From positions 1 through 11,443 of the forward strand of contig JAOPWO010000244.1 of the NCBI GenBank assembly GCA_025965635.1: a DNA stretch of 11,443 nucleotides, in the 5' to 3' direction. The stretch comes from Modestobacter sp. (GTDB taxonomy: Bacteria > Actinomycetota > Actinomycetes > Mycobacteriales > Geodermatophilaceae). Of the stretch, positions 7,362 to 11,443 are shown in pieces. Position 1 is the stretch's first letter; every line of letters begins with the position of its first letter. A program made the position numbers and the translations under genes. The notes beneath the pieces are model-generated. The model saw nothing but the letters and a program-made list of their open reading frames with translations. It did no database searches and had not been told where the DNA came from.

Positions 7362-8771
7362 ATGACCCGCATCGTGATCATCGGCGGTGGCCCGGCCGGG
7401 TACGAGGCCGCGCTCGTGGCCGCCCAGCTCGGTGCCCAGGTCACCGTGGTCGAACGCGACGGCATCGGCGGTGCCAGCGTGCTCACCGACTGCGTCCCGT
7501 CCAAGGCGTTCATCGCCGCTGCCGGCGCGATGACCTCGGTCCGCGACTCCGTGGTCCTCGGCCTGCAGGGCAGTGATCTGGCCACCGTCGGGCTGGACCT
7601 GGCGACGGTGAACGGCCGGATCCGCGGCCTGGCCATGGCCCAGTCGGCCGACATCCATGCCCGGCTCGAGTCCGAGGGCGTCGAGCTGATCGCCGGGCAG
7701 GGCCGGCTCTCCGATGAGGTCCGCGGGCTGATGACCCACCGGGTCGAGGTGCTCGACCCCGACGGCGCGGTGACCCGCGAGCTCGAGGCGGACGTCGTCC
7801 TGATCGCCACCGGGGCCGACCCCCGCGTGCTGCCCGGCGCCGAGCCGGACGGCGAGCGGATCCTGTCCTGGCGCGACGTCTACGCCCTGGAGGACCTGCC
7901 CGAGCACCTCGTCGTCGTCGGCTCCGGCGTCACCGGCGCCGAGTTCGCCTCCGGCTACCTCGAGGCCGGCGTGCCGGTCACCCTGGTGTCCTCGCGCGAG
8001 CAGGTGCTGCCCGGTGAGGACTCCGACGCGGCCGCCGTCGTCGAGCAGGTCTTCCGGTCCCGCGGCGGGAGGATCGCCGAGAAGGGGCGGGCCGAGACCG
8101 TCGTGCGCACCGAGAAGGGCGTGCGGGTCTCGCTCACCGACGGCCGCGTCGTCGAGGGCTCCCACGCCCTGATGACGGTGGGCACGGTGCCGAACACCGC
8201 CGGCCTGAACCTCCACGTGTGCGGGGTGGAGCTCAGCGGCTCCGGTCACGTCGTCGTCGACCGGGTGTCCCGGACGACGGTGCCCGGCATCTACGCCGCC
8301 GGCGACGTGACCGGCGTCTTCCAGCTGGCCTCGGTCGCGGCGATGCAGGGCCGGATCGCGATGTGGCACGCGCTGGGCGAGGCGGTCGCCCCGATCCGGC
8401 TCAAGACCGTCGCGGCCAACGTCTTCACCCACCCGGAGATCGCCACCGTCGGGGTGCAGCAGAAGAGCCTCGACGAGTCGGCCGACGTCCAGGTGGTGCA
8501 GCTGCCGCTGGCGACGAACGCCCGCGCCAAGATGATCGACCTGCGCGACGGCTTCGTGAAGCTGTTCACCCGCCGCTCCACCGGCGTCGTGGTGGGCGGT
8601 GTGGTGGTCGCGCCGGGCGCCTCGGAGCTGATCTTGCCGCTCGCGCTGGCGGTGACCAAGGGCCTGACGGCGGACGACCTGGCGCACACCTTCGCGATCT
8701 ACCCGTCGCTGGGCGGCTCGATCACCGAGGCCGGGCGGCGGCTGATGGGGATCGAGGACGAGCACAGCTGA
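7362..8771 (+). CDS. lpdA: NAD(P)H-quinone dehydrogenase, LpdA-type flavoprotein disulfide reductase homologue
   Basis: This 469-residue FAD enzyme resembles mycobacterial LpdA (Rv3303c), which passes electrons from NAD(P)H to quinones rather than acting on lipoamide. IVIIGGGPAGYEAA (4-17) is the FAD-binding Rossmann motif. VVVGSGVTGAEFASGY (184-199) is the NAD(P)H site, and IYAAGDVTG (310-318) is the second FAD motif. The redox region reads GIGGASVLTDCVPSK (34-48), with only one Cys (Cys44). The classical CxxxxC disulfide is missing, as in Rv3303c. The C-terminal part has FAIYPSLGGSITEA (444-457) in place of the His-Glu pair of true lipoamide dehydrogenases. It is therefore probably not part of a 2-oxoacid dehydrogenase complex. 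The gene stands alone, diverging from the cyclotransferase gene, with a strong ribosome site. Confidence 0.93.
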   Translation: MTRIVIIGGGPAGYEAALVAAQLGAQVTVVERDGIGGASVLTDCVPSKAFIAAAGAMTSVRDSVVLGLQGSDLATVGLDLATVNGRIRGLAMAQSADIHARLESEGVELIAGQGRLSDEVRGLMTHRVEVLDPDGAVTRELEADVVLIATGADPRVLPGAEPDGERILSWRDVYALEDLPEHLVVVGSGVTGAEFASGYLEAGVPVTLVSSREQVLPGEDSDAAAVVEQVFRSRGGRIAEKGRAETVVRTEKGVRVSLTDGRVVEGSHALMTVGTVPNTAGLNLHVCGVELSGSGHVVVDRVSRTTVPGIYAAGDVTGVFQLASVAAMQGRIAMWHALGEAVAPIRLKTVAANVFTHPEIATVGVQQKSLDESADVQVVQLPLATNARAKMIDLRDGFVKLFTRRSTGVVVGGVVVAPGASELILPLALAVTKGLTADDLAHTFAIYPSLGGSITEAGRRLMGIEDEHS

Positions 8772-8793
8772 CGGTCCGCAGCGGCCGATCCAG

Positions 8794-8819
8794 CAGGTTC
8801 ACCCGGACGGGCGGATCTG
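8794..8819. promoter_or_regulatory. Imperfect 12+12 palindrome between lpdA and the protease gene
   Basis: CAGGTTCACCCG (8794-8805) and CGGGCGGATCTG (8808-8819) flank a GA centre. Nine of twelve positions match as an inverted repeat, and two more could pair as G-U in RNA. It begins 22 bases after the lpdA stop and 72 bases before the favoured protease start. It could be an lpdA terminator (no T-run) or a regulator-binding site for the protease. I see no convincing -10 nearby, so the function is unassigned. Confidence 0.35.
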
Positions 8820-8890
8820 GCCCGATCCGGTTCAGCTCGCACCGCGGTACGCCGATGGGACAGCAGATCCCCTCTGTCCTGGAGCTGAGC

Positions 8891-11095
8891 GTGCCCGAGT
8901 TCTGCCGACCGCGCCCCGCGTGGTCCCTGCTCGTCCCCCTGGTCGCCTGCCTGATCGTCGGGCAGGTGGCGGGGCCGGCGCTCGCTCGGGGCGAGGAGCC
9001 CGATGCCGCCGCCGGCTCCGGCGACACCGTCGTCGGTGAGCTGGTGCAGGCCTGGCCCGAGCACCGGGACCCCGAGGACCCCGCGGCACCCGCCGCGGAC
9101 GGGCCGCTGACCTGGGTCGAGACCGACGGCGGGGACGCGGTGCGCATCCCGACTGAGTCGATCGCGGATGTCGCCCGGGCCGAGGTGGGTGCCACCGTCG
9201 AGGTGGTCGTCGGCGAGCAGGTGGTCGACCAGGCCACCGCGGAGGACGGCGTGGAACCGGCGCGCGAGGTCCTCGAGGCCGCCGTCGTCGAGGCCGCTCC
9301 TGCTGCGGCCGCGCTGCCGACCGCCGCCGCCGGGGTCGTCACCACCTCGGTCACGCTCGTCATGGTGGTGCCGGCGGGCGGGGTCTCCGACCGCCGCCCG
9401 GCGCAGGACGTCGCGGCCGAGGTCGACGGCACCGTGTCGTCGTACTGGGCCGGCCAGAGCGACGGCCGGATCCGCGTCGGGGTGACCGCGACGCACGACC
9501 TGCGCTCCCGGCCGCTCGCCGCGGCGTGCACGCAGCCCCACGAGCTGTGGAACGAGGTCGCCGGCCGGATCGGCTGGACCCGGGGCGCGGGGGAGCACCT
9601 GCTCGTCCACCTGCCCGCGGGCTCCCAGAGCTGCGCCGACGGCCTGGCCGAGATCGGCTCGTCGGTGTCGGGCGGCGGCCGCCTGTACGTCCGGGACGTC
9701 CCGGACGCCGTCAGCGTCCTGGGCACGATCGTCGCGCACGAGCTGGGCCACAACTTCGGGCTGAACCACGCCTCCGCACGGCAGTGCGACCGCGCCGTGG
9801 AGACCGGGACCTGCCAGGTGCGCGCCTACTACGACTGGTACGACGTCATGGGCATCTCCTGGAACGAGCTGGGCTCGCTGAACGCGCCGCACGCGGCCAA
9901 GCTCGGGCTGCTGCCGACGGCGGAGCGCGTCGCCCTCACCACGGCCACCCCCTCGGCCACGTACGCGTTGGCACCCATGGCCGCCACGAGCGGGACCCGC
10001 GCCGTCCGGCTCGCCGCTCCGGACGGGACGGTCAGCTGGCTGGAGTACCGGCAGGGCACCGGCCAGGACGCCTGGCTGGGGTCCGGGCGCAACTACCCGG
10101 GACTGGACTCGGGCGTGACGCTCCGTCAGGCCTCGGACGACCCCTCGTACACGTCCCTCCTGCTGGACGGCACGCCGTCCCCGGCGGCGGGCTGGCAGGA
10201 CGACCTGAAGGTCGCGCTGCCGGTCGGCGCGCCGGTCCGCGTCGGCGGCGGCGTCTTCACCGTCACGGTGCGGTCCGTGGGTGCCACCGCCTCGGTGCAG
10301 GTGACCACGCCCACGCCGGCGGCGACGACGGCTCCGAAGCCCGCGCCGACGCCTGCGCCGACGCCTGCGCCTACGCCTGCGCCTGCGCCGAAGCCTGCGC
10401 CGGTCCCGGCGAGCGCCAACGGTGCCGCGCGGCTGACCACCGGTCAGGTGCTCACCGACGGCCAGGCGCTCGTCGCGTCGAACAAGCGGTACCGCGCGGT
10501 CGCCCAGGCCGACGGGAACCTGGTGGTCTACGCCGCGGACCGGCGGGTGGTGTGGGCCAGCGGGGCGTACGCGCAGGGCTCCCGGCTCACCCTGCAGGGC
10601 GACGGCAACCTGGTGTCGCGTGCCCGGGACGGTCGCACGTCGTGGTCGTCCCGGACCGCCGGCTCGAAGGCGGTCCGGCTGGTGCTCTGGCCCGATGGCA
10701 GCCTCGCCCTGCACCGGGCCGACGGCAAGGCCGTCTGGGCGACCGGCCGGGACACCCCGGACCGGCTCCGCCCCGGGCAGCAGCTCGCCGGCGACCAGGC
10801 GCTGGTCTCGTCGAACGGCCGCTACCGTGCCGTCGCCCAGTCCGACGGCAACGTCGTCGTGTACGCCGGGCGGCGCGTCCTCTGGGCCAGCGGGACCTAC
10901 GGGAAGGACACGCGTCTGGTCCTGCAGGGCGACGGCAACCTGGTGCTCTACGCCCGGGACGGCCGGGCGGCGTGGTCGACCGGCACCTGGCGGTACGCGG
11001 GCGCGACCGCCCAGCTGAGGGACGACGGCCGCCTCACGGTGCGCCGCGCCGACGGCAAGACGGTGTGGGCGACCAGGGCCGACCCGCGCCGCTGA
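8891..11095 (+). CDS. Secreted metzincin metalloprotease (M11/gametolysin-like) with two C-terminal bulb-type lectin domains
   Basis: This 734-residue predicted exported protein has an n-region with Arg and a hydrophobic core (about residues 11-30). ALA (30-32) then gives a likely signal peptidase I cut. An acidic, Ala-rich propeptide-like region (33 to about 155) follows. The catalytic domain carries HELGHNFGLNH (283-293), the metzincin HExxHxxGxxH zinc site with catalytic Glu284, and a Met-turn DVMG with Met320. Several Cys in this domain may form disulfides outside the cell. A Pro/Ala/Thr linker (about 482-510) leads to two B-type mannose-binding lectin-like domains (514-620 and 625-730). 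Start: GTG 8891 has GGAG six bases upstream. An in-frame ATG at 8855 would add 12 residues but lacks a ribosome site. M11 is my best family fit from the overall pattern; another metzincin family is possible. Confidence 0.85.
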   Translation: MPEFCRPRPAWSLLVPLVACLIVGQVAGPALARGEEPDAAAGSGDTVVGELVQAWPEHRDPEDPAAPAADGPLTWVETDGGDAVRIPTESIADVARAEVGATVEVVVGEQVVDQATAEDGVEPAREVLEAAVVEAAPAAAALPTAAAGVVTTSVTLVMVVPAGGVSDRRPAQDVAAEVDGTVSSYWAGQSDGRIRVGVTATHDLRSRPLAAACTQPHELWNEVAGRIGWTRGAGEHLLVHLPAGSQSCADGLAEIGSSVSGGGRLYVRDVPDAVSVLGTIVAHELGHNFGLNHASARQCDRAVETGTCQVRAYYDWYDVMGISWNELGSLNAPHAAKLGLLPTAERVALTTATPSATYALAPMAATSGTRAVRLAAPDGTVSWLEYRQGTGQDAWLGSGRNYPGLDSGVTLRQASDDPSYTSLLLDGTPSPAAGWQDDLKVALPVGAPVRVGGGVFTVTVRSVGATASVQVTTPTPAATTAPKPAPTPAPTPAPTPAPAPKPAPVPASANGAARLTTGQVLTDGQALVASNKRYRAVAQADGNLVVYAADRRVVWASGAYAQGSRLTLQGDGNLVSRARDGRTSWSSRTAGSKAVRLVLWPDGSLALHRADGKAVWATGRDTPDRLRPGQQLAGDQALVSSNGRYRAVAQSDGNVVVYAGRRVLWASGTYGKDTRLVLQGDGNLVLYARDGRAAWSTGTWRYAGATAQLRDDGRLTVRRADGKTVWATRADPRR
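10336..10402 (+). repeat. Short tandem repeat coding a Pro-Ala-Thr linker
   Basis: Degenerate 6- and 12-base units of the type GCGCCGACGCCT recur here, encoding alternating Pro-Ala/Pro-Thr with two Lys. This is a flexible extended linker between the protease and lectin parts. Such runs are prone to slippage, and unit number probably varies between strains. Confidence 0.75.
10430..11080 (+). repeat. Tandem duplication of bulb-type lectin domains within the protease gene
   Basis: Two copies of about 105 residues (from 10430 and from 10763) share the order GQ-L-x-x-x-QALV-x-SN-x-RYRAVAQ, then LQGDGNLV, then a third sheet strand ending VWAT. Each bulb-lectin domain has three QxDxNxVxY-type sugar sites. 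Copy 1 keeps QADGNLVVY, but its second is QGDGNLVSR and its third WPDGSLALH. Copy 2 keeps QSDGNVVVY and QGDGNLVLY, with RDDGRLTVR as the third. So three of six sites look intact, and the C-terminal site of each copy is degenerate. Known domains of this family bind mannose or related sugars; the ligand here is inferred only. Confidence 0.8.
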
Positions 11096-11103
11096 ACCGG
11101 CGG

Positions 11104-11138
11104 GCCGGCTGACCGGTCAGGTCACCGGCTCAGCCGGC
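11104..11138. terminator. Two-way hairpin terminator between the protease and carboxylase genes
   Basis: GCCGGCTGA (11104-11112) pairs perfectly with TCAGCCGGC (11130-11138). Inside it, CCGGT (11113-11117) pairs with ACCGG (11124-11128), leaving one bulged base and a 6-base loop. This is about 14 base pairs of GC-rich stem in the 34-base gap between convergent genes. No T-run follows, which is usual for high-GC actinobacteria. The right arm overlaps the stop codon and last codons of the carboxylase gene. Confidence 0.6.
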
Positions 11139-11443
11139 GTCGTCAGCGATCGCGCAGAGGACGGCGCCACTGGTGACGGTGGCGCCCACCTCGGCCGACA
11201 GGCCGCTGACGGTGCCGGCCTTGTGCGCGGTGATCGGCTGTTCCATCTTCATCGCCTCGAGCACCACGATCAGGTCGCCGGCCGCGACGGTGGCGCCGTC
11301 GGAGACGGCGACCTTGACGATCGTGCCCTGCATGGGGGAGGTGAGGCTGTCCCCGGAGGCCGCCGAACCGCCGCCCTTGCCACTGCGCCGGCGCGGCTTG
11401 GCCGCACCGGCGGCCGGGGCGGCCCCGCCGGCGGCCAGCCCCG
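11130..11443 (-). CDS. Acyl-CoA carboxylase alpha subunit, C-terminal biotin carboxyl carrier part (partial)
   Basis: The frame runs off the right edge; 103 codons plus the stop (TGA, 11132-11130) are visible. An Ala/Gly/Pro-rich linker with a basic KPRRRSGKGGGS patch leads to the biotinyl domain, which starts SGDSLTSPMQGTIVKV. EAMKMEQ carries the Lys that receives biotin. The Pro-Met-Gln-Gly strand and the final GATVTSG turn are typical of the carrier domain. In actinobacteria such alpha subunits fuse biotin carboxylase to this carrier and work with separate AccD/PccB-type beta subunits that choose acetyl- or propionyl-CoA. The substrate cannot be told from this end. The nearby methylmalonyl-CoA mutase genes make a propionyl-CoA role attractive but unproven. 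The ATG at 11333 lies inside the carrier domain and is not the gene start. Confidence 0.92.
   Translation of the reverse strand, partial: GLAAGGAAPAAGAAKPRRRSGKGGGSAASGDSLTSPMQGTIVKVAVSDGATVAAGDLIVVLEAMKMEQPITAHKAGTVSGLSAEVGATVTSGAVLCAIADDAG

Noticed and set aside
7134..8765. Minus-strand open frame of about 540 codons antisense to lpdA
   Set aside because: His/Asp/Gly-rich shadow of GC-biased codons with no motifs; lpdA is unmistakable on the plus strand.
8219..8854. Upstream in-frame extension of the protease gene into lpdA
   Set aside because: The frame stays open but this part is an out-of-frame reading of lpdA, and the signal peptide only makes sense from 8855 or 8891.
10336..10402. 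Short direct repeats as a possible CRISPR or mobile-element signature
   Set aside because: Units are 6-12 bases with no spacers and encode a continuous Pro-Ala-Thr linker in frame.
8699..10714. Minus-strand open frame of about 670 codons antisense to the protease
   Set aside because: Very Arg-rich, including a poly-Arg run opposite the linker repeat; no start signal or domain.
1..11443. A hidden defence, phage or other undescribed multi-gene system
   Set aside because: All sizeable genes belong to known metabolic or secreted-enzyme families, base composition is even throughout, and there is no integrase, transposase, attachment site, tRNA or unexplained gene cluster.

Overview
The window is very GC-rich (roughly 70-75%), with strong third-position GC bias, GTG starts, short gene gaps and stop/start overlaps. 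This fits a high-GC actinobacterium. The closest protein resemblances I recall (Propionibacterium-type MutB, mycobacterial-type LpdA and biotinylated acyl-CoA carboxylase) agree. A Geodermatophilaceae-like organism is a guess, not something the sequence proves.

Layout. Positions 2-154 (+) hold the C-terminal end of a probable carboxylate-amine ligase (glutamate-cysteine ligase type 2), overlapped by a GTG-started M20 amidohydrolase (151-1428, +). After a 50-base gap comes the methylmalonyl-CoA module: mutA (1479-3458, +), mutB (3455-5665, +, ATGA overlap) and the G3E-type GTPase chaperone meaB (5697-6701, +). MeaB is reached through a possible 12-codon linking frame (5662-5700). A gamma-glutamylcyclotransferase-like gene lies convergently (6730-7242, -) behind a -10-like TAGGGT that suggests leaderless expression. 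Diverging from it is an LpdA-type NAD(P)H-quinone dehydrogenase (7362-8771, +). Then comes a secreted metzincin protease joined by a Pro-rich linker to two bulb-lectin domains (8891-11095, +). The window ends in the C-terminal biotin-carrier part of an acyl-CoA carboxylase alpha subunit (11130-11443, -), separated from the protease by a strong inverted repeat.

How they work together. MutA/MutB convert (R)-methylmalonyl-CoA to succinyl-CoA using adenosylcobalamin, and MeaB gates and protects the cofactor. If the carboxylase at the right edge accepts propionyl-CoA, it would supply methylmalonyl-CoA (after epimerisation), so both ends of the propionate route would lie within 6 kb. The M20 enzyme, the cyclotransferase and the ligase fragment all act on amide or gamma-glutamyl bonds, but I see no evidence that they form one pathway. 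LpdA is a redox flavoprotein common near acyl-CoA carboxylase genes in actinobacteria.

The window is mostly core metabolism. I see no phage, transposon, CRISPR, tRNA or rRNA. No gene-free stretch exceeds 300 bases; the longest gaps are about 119 bases each (7243-7361 and 8772-8890). The least ordinary item is the protease-lectin fusion.
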